Assembly (NCBI RefSeq): GCF_046630445.1
Contig: NC_092340.1
Coordinates: 366,195,001-366,259,000, forward strand
Source: Rutidosis leptorrhynchoides
Lineage: Eukaryota > Streptophyta > Magnoliopsida > Asterales > Asteraceae
Reading direction: 5' to 3'
Length of the DNA: 64,000 bases
In this document: piece by piece, positions 11,202 through 23,712 of the stretch
How the letters are laid out: each line of letters begins with the position of its first letter
Position numbering within the stretch: position 1 is the first letter of the stretch
Notes under the pieces: model-generated
The model's input: the letters and a program-made list of their open reading frames with translations, nothing else
What the model was told of the DNA's origin: nothing
Databases searched by the model: none
Position numbers and translations under genes: made by a program

Positions 11202-11990
11202 TTAAGCAATTCGGGTTGCAAAGATGATGATGTTGGTTTTGAGAAGGATGAAGATCGTTGGATGGAATTGGGAAATGAAGGAGACAGTTTAATTTGTAAA
11301 TATTGAGTGTGTTTAAGTCAAGAAGAAGAAGAATGTTATATCTCTCCCTATATATGCTATATATGTATATTTATATGTAATAGATATTAGGTAGATAGTG
11401 GGCAGGTGAAACAAAAAGAGAACACAGTAACACACAGTATTAATCGAATTCAATAATTAAACAGTTTAGCAGCCAGAGGAATTGGAGTCTTCTACCGACA
11501 ATTTTAATAGGAATAGTATTTCGTACTCTGTTGTTATATTAGTGGCGGATAAAAAAGTCTTCAGAAAAAAATCCCATATTTTTAAATTAACTATATTTAT
11601 TTATTTTGGTCATTATGGTATAAAATTCGATCACTAACTATTAAATAAAAATTAAATTAATTACTCACTCTCAACCCCAAGTAAAATATAAAAAGTTTTA
11701 AAATTTAACAAATAGTTCATAAATATATTTTTTAATAAGCTTATAATTTATAGAACTCAGTTTCGGATCACCGTTTATTTTAAAATCATATAAGTACCCC
11801 TTTTTAACTCATTTACTATCCATCCAGTGACTATTGAGCGTTACCGTCATTTACTAAATAACTTCGAAACCACAAAATATATATTCTATATACTTTATTT
11901 ATATATAGATAATATTTATTATATATTATTATTATTTTATATAATTAATTTTTAACAATCACAATATATAATATTTCATATTATTATATG
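11202..11990. other. Unassigned AT-rich sequence
   Basis: No gene, LTR boundary or inverted repeat that I can defend. A 90-base stretch next to the LTR (about 11202-11290) is open on the minus strand with a Ser/Pro-rich translation, but no start codon or splice site supports it. Confidence 0.4.
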
Positions 11991-12050
<60 letters not shown>

Positions 12051-12053
<3 letters not shown>

Positions 12054-12788
12054 GTAGGATCAAGAGGGAAGTAACCATTCGGGGGGAAGCGGGGGGAAGC
12101 AAAAACTTTTTTTTTTCGTTTTTTGAAAAAACTTTGTTCACGAACATTATAGATGAGATGAAAATATGAACATTTAGTAGAGACACTTTGTGATAAATGT
12201 TTTTATTTTGACGGGAAAACGCTCGAAGAATTAATATATAACAATTATCGTGTTTTTCGAGGGTATTTTGAGGTTTTAGCTATTGGGGTTTAGAAATTAG
12301 GGTTTAGATATTAGGGTTTATAGGGTTTAGATATTAGGGTTTAGAAATTTAGGGTTTAGATTTAGGGTTTAGATTTAGGATTTAGATTGAGTTTTTAACA
12401 CGGACGGTTTAGAGTTTAGGGTTTAGGGTTTAGGGTTTGGTGTTTTGGGTTTATTCCAGGGTTTAGGGTTTGGTGTTTTGGGTTTATGGAATAAACCCAA
12501 AACACCAAACCCTAAACCCTAAACCCTAAACTCTAAATCGGACTAAATTTTACTTCACAAAACATGAAGAAAAAAACGTTCATATTCTTCATAAACAATA
12601 TTATCTTGAATGTTATTTTTGTCGATCGTTTTCCCGCCTAAATAATAACATTCATCACGAAGTGTCTCTTCTAAATGTTTATATTTTCGTGTGATCTTGA
12701 TGCCGGGAAAAAAAAATTAAAAAAAAAGAATTTTTTTTTTTGCTTCCCCCCGCTTCCCCCCGATTGGTTACTTCCCTATTGATCCTGC

Positions 12789-12791
<3 letters not shown>
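12051..12791. mobile_element. Fold-back element with telomere-like repeats, in a TA array
   Basis: Inverted ends: GTGGTAGGATCAAGAGGGAAG on the left and the complement of GGGCAGGATCAATAGGGAAG on the right. The ends continue through a duplicated GGGGGGAAGC block and about 130 further bases of imperfect inverted repeat (including GAGACACTT-GTGAT and GGGAAAACG). Both sides are long (TA)n runs (about 11994-12050 and 12792-12858), so insertion was into TA. The centre (12280-12535) is built of GGGTTTA-type units, first direct then inverted around GGAATAAACCC. No coding capacity. Confidence 0.75.
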
Positions 12792-12858
<67 letters not shown>

Positions 12859-12862
<4 letters not shown>

Positions 12863-13030
12863 TATTTATAAGTAATCGTATCGTGAGTCGTTAGGAATAG
12901 TCAAAGGTCAAATGGATTCATAAAAATAGTTCAAAAATTTTGAGACTTCACATTACAGACTTTGCTTATCGTGTCGAAACCATCTAAAGATTAAGTTTAA
13001 ATTTGGGTCGGAAATTTCCGGGTCGCCACA
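12859..13030 (-). mobile_element. Tekay-like LTR fragment
   Basis: Read on the minus strand it begins TGTGGCGACCCGGAAATTTCC and keeps the CGACACGATAAGCAAAGTC and TGA-GTCTCAAAATTTTTGAAC blocks found at the starts of the other Tekay-like LTRs. Only the first 170 bases are recognisable before the (TA)n tract. Confidence 0.65.
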
Positions 13031-13122
13031 CATTGACCACTTATTCAACCCGTAAAGATAATGAATTTTTATAAACGTTGTGAATGTTTATATTTAAGTT
13101 GTCACTTGTTTAATAAATCATA

Positions 13123-13329
13123 CTCCATCCGTCCCTATATAATTGTCCACTATTCCATTTTGGGATGTCTTAAATTAATTGTCCACTTCCATAAATGGAA
13201 AGGAAAGAAGATATTTCATTGGTGGATCTGGAGAGAGAAGATATTTCATTGGTGGAGAAATGAAGTTAGTGAAATTTTCTTAAACTGTGTGTTTTTTGTC
13301 TGGTGACAATAAATATGGGACGGAGGGAG
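13123..13329. mobile_element. Stowaway-type MITE
   Basis: 207 bp with the classic inverted ends CTCCATCCGTCCC / GGGACGGAGGGAG, flanked by TA on both sides. Non-coding; Tc1/mariner-type insertion. The open frame crossing it is spurious. Confidence 0.85.
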
Positions 13330-13379
13330 TATTATATTATGGGTTCAATCAATTTAAAGTTAAATTCCACATGATGGTT

Positions 13380-14695
13380 CATCCATGTTGATGATTTTAG
13401 CATAATCCAACATTCATTCTAGGGATTGGATTACTATGTTGAAAGTGTTTTCGAACCATTGATACGTTACACGAATTCGGAGAGTGTGGAGTACATGTTC
13501 GTAAAACGTAAGGTGGTTTGAGGTATTCTTTAGGACTTGGAAATAACGTTTGGAACTTAAGGAATGCGAAACGCGACTTGAAAAGGCCATACACAAGAAA
13601 ATTCATAACACGAAATTGAGCTACTGGACACAGGGTTAAGCCGCAACGCGGCTTGGAACCCCGCGGCGCGGCTCAAAGGGTGTTTTGGGGGTCGAGACTT
13701 ATATCAAAACCATGTTGCTGGTGGCTTCATTAAGCCGCGGCGCGGCCTCACCACCCGCGACGCGGCTTAAGGCGTGATTTTGAAGTCGAGAGTTTTGGCA
13801 TGTTAGTTAGTGTATTGCTTTGTTAGCCCGCAGCGCGGCTCTAATGGCCACGGCGCGGCTTAACACTGAACTCGCTGAAAAGGTGCTTTTTCGACCCAAA
13901 AGGCACATTTGAACCACAAACGTTTTGGGGTTGTTCCAGGGCATTTAATTGCGGGTTTTCTTTGGTTTTAGACAATTTTAAGTCTAAATACATGAATATT
14001 AACTTCCAAGTCCAAGTCACTACTGGGTATGAATCAAAGGTTGTGACTTTTCATCAAACTTTTTGACCCATTATAAATACACCCTTTGTGTATTTGAAAA
14101 AGGTTCCAGATTTTTAACATTTTACACACACTTTCAACTCTAAACAATTAGACGATACATATATGCATTTGTTTGATTGTTTTCTTTTAGCCAAGACAAC
14201 AATCTCATCTTTGTCTTATCCCAATCGAAAGTTCGTGTATCCGTGGCTAATAGGGTCGAAATATTCGATTAGAAAAGTGTTCACACGATTCAAAGATCAA
14301 TCCGGAGTCGGTTCCGTTTCAGGCACGAAGGTTTACTTACAATCCAATCTCATAACAATCCATCCATGTGAAGATTTAAAGGGACATGTATCTTTCTAGA
14401 TATTCATTAGTTGTTATTGATCAAGATATAAACAACCTCTTGAACTTTTTAGGTGCATAAAAAGGGTACGTAGTTACTTCGATTAGTTGGTTTATGGGAT
14501 TTAGCTACTCCACAAGTCCAATAATTCTTTACATAATTATGTTTGTGAGTTTGTGAATTTCGTTGTGAAGCATTACTAGTATATACTTTTGTTGCCATCT
14601 TGGCACCTTATTGTAATGTTGCGAACTCGGTAGTTTTTTTGCCTTTGGACGCTACCATATCATTAATATAATCATTTGTTTGCCTTTCAAAAAAA
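13380..14695 (+). mobile_element. Probable retroelement/LTR of unknown family with CG-rich palindromes
   Basis: Boundaries are approximate. Three pairs of CG-rich repeats of the type CCGCRRCGCGGCT lie near 13640-13676, 13733-13772 and 13829-13863, standing out in otherwise AT-rich DNA. A TATA box (ATTATAAATACACC) follows at about 14071, and a poly(A)-like end (GCCTTTCAAAAAAAA) at about 14680-14693. This looks like an LTR promoter plus leader, or a retroposed transcript. No protein domain is visible; the 78-codon frame at 14163-14399 is not supported by anything else. Confidence 0.35.
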
Positions 14696-15108
14696 ATAAT
14701 TCTTTAATAACTTTATAGTTTATCTTAATAATAAAAAGTACTATACAACAGCCTATAACACAATAAGTTAAAATTTCCTACCCTCTCATGTCTCCAAATA
14801 CCAAATTGTAGCAAACAAAAGCAAATGGAACCTAGATTGAACTTGGAATCGAAGAATTTTCGCTTTTCAAGTCAAGAATCTTATCTTTCTTAAGGCTCTC
14901 ACTTTAGCTCTTAACGCCTTGTCCTTCGAGCCGCCTTGAACGCCTCATATGGCCTATTTTATTTTCCAAAACCAAAGCTACCTAACTTTAATATATCTAT
15001 ACACATGCTATCAGTATGGCATGTTATTAGTACCTTCATTGAGAATGAGTAACACGAACAACTCTAGTATAACTTATGTTATAGTCAAAATGTCTAATTT
15101 AGCTATAC
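14696..15108. other. Intergenic, nothing recognised
   Basis: AT-rich sequence with no supported gene or repeat. Confidence 0.4.
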
Positions 15109-15121
15109 ACAAACTTCTAAC

Positions 15122-15420
15122 GTTGTGTTGTAGCTCATGTGTTAGTGGTGTGCATCTCTTAGCGAGAAGTCGTGAGTTCAACTCCCGTGGGGTGCAGTAT
15201 TGCACAGATGGTTGCCCCTGAACATTTGAATTTCACCCAAAGGTGCCTTCCGCACATCGCATTGCGGGGGCAGTGAGGAGGGGGTTTACCGCACATGCCT
15301 CCGAATTGGGCCGAGTTTCCTCATGTGCAGCAGTTGAGGACGGATTATGCAACTGCGAGAGATGAACGCGTTGGTGGTTCAGTCCATCCTAGATATCCCA
15401 AATTGTTGTTATTAAGAAAA
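15122..15420 (+). mobile_element. tRNA-derived SINE
   Basis: 299 bp. A box A-like TAGCTCATGTGTTAGTGG and box B-like GAGTTCAACTCCC lie near the 5' end, and an AT-rich TTGTTGTTATTAAGAAAA tail ends it. It is flanked by 13-bp duplications (15109-15121 ACAAACTTCTAAC, 15421-15433 ACAAACTTCTTAC; 12 of 13 match). The 3' half recurs on the minus strand at 24929-25038, which confirms a dispersed family. Polymerase III transcription is expected. Confidence 0.85.
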
Positions 15421-15433
15421 ACAAACTTCTTAC

Positions 15434-15800
15434 ATTTCTAACTACCTTTATTTTCTACGTATAAAATGTTCCTTCTCCTCACAAAAATCTATTCAGTAGA
15501 ATAAAAAATAGACACTTATTGTTGGACAGGCAATAATTTGGTTAATTGTAATAAGATAGTTTACTTTTGGAGAGAAAATAAAATAAGTAACATTTTTTAA
15601 TAACCTTGTGGCCCGTTGGTCTTAGGTCCAAAATGGAAAGCCGTGGAATAATAATTTACATATACTAGTAAATCACCATGCCGGTAAGCCATCGTAGTCT
15701 AATACTGATTCGAATGTATCTAGAACTAAATAATCAACCCCAAATTTGGTATTATTATGATGTTAATTAGTTCGGAGTATTTGATTGTTTTTATTGAAAA
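15434..15800. other. Intergenic, nothing recognised
   Basis: No supported gene, RNA or repeat. Confidence 0.4.
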
Positions 15801-15803
15801 TTA

Positions 15804-16134
15804 GAGAGGTCCCAATAGTGACACTCAAGTCTTACAGGACTAGTTGATACATCAGCGTCACATCAGCACTTCATTTTCAGGACTAACCCAATAGTGACAT
15901 ACTTTCTCAAATAAATTGGAACCAACTATATTAATTAATTAATTAAATGTACAACTAAAGAAGCAAAAAGTACCAAACATATAAACATTAACCTTGGTCC
16001 ACATATATTTCACAAAAGGACTAAAAGAGGAACCAAAATGAGGACTAAAGGTTGGGCGGTCCCTGGACGATGCCATTGGTGTCCAGAAAGGCTAAAGTTG
16101 GGCGGCCCTCAAGTAAGAACCATTGAGACAAGCC
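15804..16134. mobile_element. PIF/Harbinger-like MITE candidate
   Basis: 331 bp flanked by TTA on both sides (15801-15803, 16135-16137), with imperfect inverted ends around GTCCCAATAGTGACACT and the complement of CCATTGAGACAAGCC. Inverted similarity is modest, so the class is tentative. Confidence 0.5.
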
Positions 16135-16438
16135 TTAGTCCATTCAAAGGAATAACATGACATACATTTTTTTTTCAAAAAAGACTTCATCATTGAAATA
16201 ATTCTTTAAAAAATTATAATGATAAAACTAAAAAATACAAGTTGTTTGTGTCTAGATATGAGTTAATAAAACTTATCAACAAAATAATTGCTAAATACTT
16301 TTCAAAACAACTTAAAATAAAAATACTGGTATGTAACTTTAAAAGAAAAGGAGTACTTTTTATTTTGCCTAAAAAAAGAACTTTTTTTTTTTGTTGTTGT
16401 TGTTGTTTTACCATTATAAAATGCTTAGTACATATTGG

Positions 16439-16840
16439 CAAGGTTGCAAAATCCGCTATTCGGGGATTAATCGGTCTGGACTTTGGAAGGATTAATCGGT
16501 AATTCGGATATTAATCGAATTGCACTGTATAAATTTAAATATTAAATTTTAAAAATTATATGTGTAACTATAGAAAAAAATTATAAATATAAAGATAATT
16601 TTTTAAATAATTGTCTAAAATTGTTGATTTTGCTTCAGAACTATAAAATTCTACTTTAAATTCATGTTAATATATTAACTATTTTTTACTTTGACTGACT
16701 TTAATTACCAAATTCAATTTTGATCCATCAATTGAAGTTGACCGTTTAATTAAACGAATTTTTAAAAATCGGAACGGATTACTCCTAAAAATGATTAATC
16801 AAGGATTAATCGGCGAGTAATCGAGTTTTTTACAACACTA
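16439..16840. mobile_element. hAT-type MITE
   Basis: 402 bp with ends CAAGGTTGCAAAA / TTTTTACAACACTA and a perfect 8-bp duplication CATATTGG (16431-16438, 16841-16848). A second family member with its own perfect 8-bp duplication lies at 24648-25096. Confidence 0.8.
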
Positions 16841-16848
16841 CATATTGG

Positions 16849-17767
16849 TGTACATACTTTAAGCTTTTAACCTTGTTAAATTAAATCTAGAAAAGTTGGT
16901 AGGTTTTAACAACCAAGTTTGATGTAGGTGCGAAAAAAAATGAGTGACACAACTCAAACACAAAAATATCAACAAGTTTTGATCTAACAAGATATAAAAA
17001 TATAAACTTGGATGATTACCAAAAAAATAATTAAATAAATTAGTACATATGTATAATTAAATTAATTAATTAATTAATTAATTGATACCAGTATTAATTA
17101 TTAATTAAATACAACAACACTTTTCTTCATCATCATCTTCCCTCCCTATCTTTCTTGACTTCACATTACAGCAAATTTGACCTCCCTAAATTTCTATTCA
17201 TTCAATTCAAATATCATTTTCAAATCATATATACACACACAAATAGGCTGCGAAAAACATCATCATCATCAATTAATTACTTTTTTATTTTTCAATCATT
17301 TTGACTATAATAATCTCTACATAATTCTTTCAATATCCTTTTTTTCTACAGGTGTAGCATCATTACATCATCTTTTATTGATCTCAAATGCTCAAATTTT
17401 ACACCTTTCTAATCAACTCTAAATTGAATTCCATCAACTCAATTGATTGCTGATTAATGATCACTACTGGTTCACGATCACAATTGCCCTACTTGATTCT
17501 TCATCTCCGTACGATTTATTGATGATATCAGACCTAATTCCGGCAAACCCTAATCCCTAAATTCAATAGTCTAGAGTTTTCTCAAAAGATTCTGTTTTGT
17601 TCCGTACGATTCCAGTTAGGTCAACTTTGGCTGGAGACTTGGAATTAAAGTTTGACTTATTTATTTGTATGATAAATCATCATCATGTAAATTTATAAGG
17701 AGAGAAAATTATGTAAATTTATATATAGATATAGATATAGAGATAAATTCAAAATTGGGGAAGAAAA
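16849..17767 (+). promoter_or_regulatory. Promoter and 5' leader region of the glucosylceramidase gene
   Basis: Contains an (ATTA)n run (about 17058-17108), then a pyrimidine-rich tract (CTTCATCATCATCTTCCCTCCC, about 17123-17152) typical of plant transcription starts, and a long leader up to the ATG at 17768. A leader intron is possible (acceptor-like TTTTTTCTACAG near 17350), but I cannot place its donor. No firm TATA box seen. Confidence 0.4.
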
Positions 17768-20656
17768 ATGGTTAAGAAGAAGAATATTTTCCATTATAGA
17801 AAGAATTCATGGCCAGCTGAGGAATTTGTAAACCGGAATACTCTTCAACTTGTAAGTTTTTCTTATTTTTTATTTATTTTTTTTCGTTCTAATTTTGTAA
17901 ATATCCAAAATTTGGACATGTGAAAGAGCTGACTTTTTGGTCTTTGATTTATTTAGAATTTTGATGTTAATTGTGTTTGCAAGTTTTAAGGTATTTTGAT
18001 TGTTGTATGCAGCTTGATTTTGATAGTGGTGCCCCACCAGAACATGCATGGAGAAGAAAATTAAACAGTAATGCTGGTATTCTTAAAGAATTCAGTGTTA
18101 CCTTCATGGAAGCATTAAAAATGGTAAATTTTATAGCATTTATTAATACTGTATAAATAGCAATAGTGAAATAGTGATAGTAATCTTATACAGATCTTAA
18201 TCTAAATTATCGATTATCAGATTCGACTTGGTATACGTCTTTGGTCATATGTAAGGGAAGAAGCCTCTCATGGAAGGGTAACTTTCTTAACACTTGTAGC
18301 TCTTTCGATGTTGCAAATCATTTTCATTGAAGGGTAACTTTTTATAGTGTGATGAGTAAAATTGGTCTATGCAGAAAGCACCTATTGATCCGTTTAACCG
18401 AGAAGGAAAACCATCCGCGACCCAAGGGGTCCCACTTGGTGGGATGGGGTAAGTTTTGAACAAACAATGGCTTTGATGCTTTTACTTGGTATTCTACAAT
18501 TTACCGAGCATGACGTGTTATTTATTTATTTTTGCAGAAGTGGTAGTATAACCAGAGGTTTTAGGGGAGAGTTTAGGCAATTTCAAATAATTCCCGGTTC
18601 ATGTGAGCCATCTCCTATGATGGCTAATCAGTTCTCTGTAAAGATCTTTCCTTTTTTCACCATGTAAATGCGTTCTTTTACATATTAATCAAATGATTAC
18701 GTAGTAATAAGTACGTGATAATTTACATCTAACTGCAGATATTTATCTCGCGAGATGGTGGGAGTAAAAAGTACGCGTCAGTTTTATCACAAGGACAATG
18801 TGAGGGGAGAGGGTAAGAAACTTAGAATATAACATAAATATATCACATTCACAATCTTTTCTTTTTATGTAATAAAGTTACTAACTTTATGTAGATTTAA
18901 TTATCTTTTAGGCCTGATCAAGGTTTATCATCATGGGGATGGAATTTAAGTGGTCATAATTCGACATACCATGCTTTATTTCCACGAGCATGGACAGTTT
19001 ACAACGGTGAACCTGACCCGGACCTCAAAATTTCATGTCGTCAAGTTTCTCCATTTTTACCTCATAATTACAAAGACAGTAGTCTTCCAACCGCTGTTTT
19101 TGTTTACACGGTATTACCTTTATTTCAAGTATATTTTCATTGTAACTTAATTGTCACTTAAACGGATTTATAAGACTTTTTCTTTGTTTTTGTCAGTTGG
19201 CTAATACCGGGAAGGAAAGGGCGCATGTCAGCCTTCTCTTCACATGGGCGGTATGTTCGATTTTTTTTCAATTAATGACCTTTTACATAGTAAGCAGTTA
19301 AAGTATCACTATGGATTATGTTATATTAAACTATAAATTTTTATTGTCATATAGAATTCGATCGGAGGAACGTCCCACTATTCAGGAGATCATGTCAATG
19401 AGCCTTTCATGTGAGTTCTATTAACCTTGTCGTTTGTAAATTTGTCGCAAATTATCAATTTTTTTCCTCACATTTATTTATTATGTAAACAGAGGTGATG
19501 ATGGTGTCTCCGGTGTGCTTCTACATCACAAGTAAGTTCAACAAACTTAAAACTTAAATTAATTTCAATTATCTGACAAACTTTTAAGTAGCAAACGGAT
19601 TAACATAATATAAAATAGATTATCTAGATAGTAATACTAAGGAAACTCTATAATTGTTTTTATTTAGTTAAAGATTTTAATGGTTATTATTATATGCAGG
19701 ACGGCCAAAGAGAACCCTCCTGTTACTTTTGCTATAGCTGCGTGTGAAACTCAAAACGTAAATGTCACTGTGTTACCAAGTTTTGGATTGTCTGATGAAA
19801 GCTGTGTTACCGCAAAAGACGTGTGGGGTAAAATGACAGAGGTATTATATCTATCTTGTTACTACACACTAAACAGTGCCATTTGGTGTTGTTCATTAGT
19901 GGAGGTATATTGGTAATTTGCCAATTTCTTCAACTTTCTTTTGTTCGCTGACGTCAACATGACGCATTTATTTATCTTTTAATTTTTTTCAAGTATTTTT
20001 TTGGGGTTTAAAGTATAGAGCAATACCATTTCCCGCAGCAACGCGCGAGCCATTATCTGCTAGTTAAGTTCATTTCTGTTGTTAATGGTCTATATTATGA
20101 TTATGATTTATATATAATATAATTTCTTGATATAGGATGGACATTTTGACCGAGAGAATTTTAACGGCGGACCAAGTTTTCCGTCATCAGCAGGGGAGGC
20201 TAATTGTGCTGCAGTGTCGGCTTCAACATGGGTTGAACCAAACGGGAAGTGCACTGTTTCTTTTGCTCTCGCATGGTCATCCCCAAAAGTCAAATTCATG
20301 AAAGGAAAATCGTATCACAGGTTATTTTAATCCAACTCCAAATTCATAAAAGTGATGTTTTCAAGCTAAATCTTACATTTCAAATTGTTTGCTTTTTTAT
20401 GTAGGAGGTACACCAAATACTACGGTACATCTGAGAGGGCGGCTGGGGATTTGGTTCATTATGCTTTAACAAGTATGCATTCTTTTTATCTACATTCTAT
20501 GCACATCGAATTTATTGTCTGTTATATTGAATTCTAATGTCGAGAATTTTGCTTATGTTAGATTATAAGAAGTGGGAAGAAGATATTGAGATATGGCAAA
20601 ATCCGATATTGCAAAACGACAACCTACCAGAATGGTAACTTCTTGTCAAGGCGACG

Positions 20657-20697
<41 letters not shown>

Positions 20698-23541
20698 TAC
20701 ATGTGTGTGTGTGTGTGTGTGTGTCTAATATGTGGCATTTAACATAAAGTTTGAATACATTTCAATCTGTACGACCCTTAGCTTACTATATTAGCTAGAA
20801 ACTTGTATTTGAGTTACTCTTAACCCGTTAGAGATGAATTGCATTCCATTTTACCCTTTCTTCATTAGTTAATGGGTCAAAATTGCAACCTCTTGGACTG
20901 ATCTGATTTTTATGCTGGATTGGTGTTGATATGGTATTTGGTGTTCAGGTACAAATTTACATTATTCAACGAACTCTATTTTTTGGTTGCTGGTGGCACA
21001 ATTTGGATTGGTAATTTTGGACTTGTGATCTACGTTTCGTTTATGTATGTAAATATAAATATAAATTATGTAATTAATATTTACGACGTGTATATCATAT
21101 TTCAGATACCCCAGTACCATCAGATGATTCTGGGAGTGATAGACATTTACCAAGGGTAAAAACTGAAAACGATTTACCACACGAATACGGAACTTCTCTT
21201 ACAAATTCTAGCGACGATGAAACCGAAGTTTCTGACGGTCAAACGAATTCTGTAAATTTGCTTACATCAGCGCATGACGGTGAAGAAGATGTGGGACGGT
21301 TTTTGTATCTCGAAGGTGTAGAGTACATAATGTGGTGTACTTACGATGTTCATTTTTACGCATCATTTGCTCTTCTTGAACTTTTCCCAAAAATCGAACT
21401 CAGTATACAACGGGATTTCGCACGAGCCGTGTTGACCGAAGATACAAGAAAAGTCAAGTTTCTTGCTGAAGGAAACTATGGAATTCGTAAGGTTAAGGGT
21501 GCGGTCCCACATGATCTTGGAACACATGATCCATGGCATGAAATGAATGCGTATAATATACACGATACAAGCAGATGGAAGGATCTAAACCCTAAATTTG
21601 TACTTCAAGTTTATCGAGATTTCGCTGCAACCGGAAATTTATCGTTTGGATTGGACGTATGGCCCGCAGTTCGTGCTGCTATGGATTACATGGACCAGTT
21701 CGATCGAGACGGTGACTGATTATTTTTATTTTTAATTATTAATTGACATAATTACTTAGATAGTCCCTGTGGTTTCATCCAAATTGCTGAAATAGTCCCT
21801 AGGGTTATTTTATCTACTTGGTCCTCGTGGTTTTTAAAATGTTGCCGAGATAGTCCTTTTGTTACTGATATAGTTCCTGTGGTTTCACCCTCAGTAACAA
21901 AAGGACTATGTCAGCAACATTTTGGAAACCTCAAGGACTATCTCGGTAAAAAAAAAAGTCTAGGTACTATTTTAGCAATTTGAGTGAAACCACTGGAACT
22001 GTCAGTAATTATGTCTTATTAGTTATTTTAATTTTTTTTTTTTTTTTTTAAATGGCAAACTCACACATCTTACACGATTTATCTACTAATATTTACAGGT
22101 GACTGTTTAATCGAAAACGACGGTTTTCCCGATCAAACGTACGACGCATGGACGGTTCACGGAATAAGTGCATACTGTGGCTGCTTATGGATTGCTGCAC
22201 TACAAGCTACAGCCGCCATGGCGGTTCAACTAGACGATAAAATCTCAGCTCAAAAATACAAAAAGAAATTTGTAAAGGCGAAAACTGCATTTGAATCAAA
22301 ATTATGGAACGGGTCGTATTTTAACTATGATAGTGGGTCGAGTAGTACTAGTAAGTCGATTCAGGCGGATCAGTTAGCGGGTCAGTGGTATACGGCATCT
22401 TCGGGGTTACCGAATCTTTTTGATGATAGTAAGATTCAAAGTTCGTTACAGAAGATTTTTGATTTTAATGTGATGAAAGTGAAAGGAGGTCGTATGGGAG
22501 CGGTTAACGGTATGCATCCGAATGGTAAAGTGGATGAAACGTGTATGCAGTCTCGTGAAGTGTGGACTGGGGTTACGTATGGTGTTGCAGCCACTATGAT
22601 TCATGCGGGTATGGAACAAGAGGGGTTTACGACTGCTGAAGGGATATTTACTGCTGGTTGGTCTGAAGATGGGTTTGGGTAAGCGCGTTGATGATATTCA
22701 GCTTGGGTGCTATTTTGGGTTGAGGTGGCTAAGTGGCCGGGTCTTTGGGTAACCGGTCAAAATGGTAATCTTGGGGTTTGGTTCTGGTTGAGTTGGCAAG
22801 AAACACGGTTACCCGTCCATTATTTGTTTTTGAAAAGATAACCCATTTGGCGACTGTTAACCTGTGTGACCTGTTTGACCCATTTGACCCTTTTGTTCGG
22901 GTTGAGTTGGCAAGAAACACGGTTGGCTCATCTATTATAAATTTGATGACTGTTAATCTCTGTGACCCATTTGACCGTTCCCTTCAGTTTTTTTTTTTTT
23001 TTTAGGATTTTGCTAACGACAACTCTTAACGCGCTCTACACAGTTGGCATAGCGGTTACTTATTAATTTAGTGGTGGCGTTTACATCAATGTATAACCCT
23101 AAACAGTTAGGGTTGTCGTGAGCAAAATCTTCTTAAGGTTATCTATGTTCGATCCTTTAGAAATAAAAGATAACCCAAATCAGCCCGAAGTAAATGGGTT
23201 GAATTTTTGAACTCCTGTATTTTTTTATTTTATTATTATTTTTTTTCCTTTCTAAATGTGATGGTGTGTGTTCATGCAGATATGCATTTCAGACACCGGA
23301 GGGATGGACAATGGATGGTAGTTTCCGATCACTGGTGTACATGAGGCCGCTTGCGATCTGGGCTATGCAAAGGGCTCTAACGGCACCCCAGGCCGTACTT
23401 GGCACACCGGGTGCAAACGTATTGGACAAGATTAAAACACCTATGCTTAGTTCACGAACCTCTTTTAATGATAGGCTTGTTAGAAAGATGTCGCATAAAT
23501 TCAACTGCTTTAGCCACACTGTATTTAGTTGTTCATGCTAG
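17768..23541 (+). CDS. GBA2-like: Non-lysosomal glucosylceramidase, GBA2-type (GH116), 18 exons
   Basis: Hydrolyses glucosylceramide to glucose and ceramide; family members are cytosol-facing enzymes bound to membranes. Exons: 17768-17851, 18013-18123, 18221-18277, 18375-18448, 18538-18637, 18739-18812, 18912-19110, 19197-19250, 19355-19410, 19493-19531, 19700-19841, 20136-20320, 20405-20472, 20562-20634, 20949-21010, 21106-21711, 22099-22678, 23280-23541. All introns are GT-AG and the exons total 2,826 nt: 941 residues plus TAG, the usual length for plant members. The N-terminal GH116 domain includes [20 protein letters not shown] and [20 protein letters not shown]. The catalytic domain keeps the nucleophile in YLEGVEY (Glu529) and the acid/base in DQTYDAW (Asp677), matching human GBA2 Glu527/Asp677. 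There is no signal peptide. All exons are open, so the gene looks functional. GGTGACTG occurs at both ends of intron 16, which leaves the exact splice point slightly ambiguous without changing the protein. Confidence 0.95.
20659..20724. repeat. (AC)n-(GT)n inverted microsatellite in intron 14
   Basis: An AC run followed, after about ten bases (AAACGTACAT), by a GT run, so the two arms are self-complementary and could fold into a long hairpin in the pre-mRNA. Confidence 0.9.
21745..22015. mobile_element. Mutator-type fold-back MITE in intron 16
   Basis: 271 bp starting GACATAATTAC and ending in its complement GTAATTATGTC. Most of its length is an inverted repeat containing TAGTCC-TGTGGTTTCA units. 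It is flanked by 9-bp near-duplications TTATTAATT / TTATTAGTT (21736-21744, 22016-22024), as for MULE insertions. It lies wholly inside an intron. Confidence 0.75.
22786..23000 (+). repeat. Tandem duplication in intron 17
   Basis: Two diverged units about 114 bases apart, each beginning GGTTGAGTTGGCAAGAAACA and containing GACTGTTAA-CT-TGTGACC...TTTGACC. Confidence 0.7.
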
Positions 23542-23632
23542 TATTCGTTTAGTGTATGTTGGTTTGTGCTCTAAGGGCAAATGCTAATTAGTGATGAGTG
23601 AACTCGATATTTATCTCTCTATTCAGAGTATC

Positions 23633-23638
23633 AATAAA
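23633..23638 (+). terminator. Poly(A) signal of the glucosylceramidase gene
   Basis: AATAAATAAA about 90 bases after the stop codon, the first canonical signal. Confidence 0.6.
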
Positions 23639-23706
23639 TAAAAGTGTGTTTCAATACAATAACATTGATTGATTGATGCTGATTACAAAAAAATACAAGC
23701 GCAACT

Positions 23707-23712
23707 TTTATT
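23707..23712 (-). terminator. Poly(A) signal of the convergent gene
   Basis: AATAAA on the minus strand, about 260 bases past the stop codon at 23975. The two convergent transcripts would end within roughly 100 bases of each other. Confidence 0.45.

Noticed and set aside
11202..11290. A Ser/Pro-rich exon on the minus strand disrupted by the LTR insertion
   Set aside because: No start codon, splice site or recognisable protein; composition alone is not enough.
12280..12535. Telomere-like GGGTTTA repeats as a real interstitial telomere or chromosome end
   Set aside because: The units are short, degenerate and partly inverted, and lie inside the inverted ends of a mobile element.
14163..14399. 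78-codon frame as a host gene
   Set aside because: No domain, no splice support, and it lies in the leader of a probable retroelement.
15122..15420. A tRNA gene
   Set aside because: Box A and B motifs are present, but no cloverleaf folds. The 3' tail, target duplications and second copy fit a SINE.
21258..22682. Two separate single-exon genes on + (frames 21258-21719 and 22218-22682)
   Set aside because: Both are exons 16 and 17 of the glucosylceramidase gene, joined in phase through canonical splice sites.
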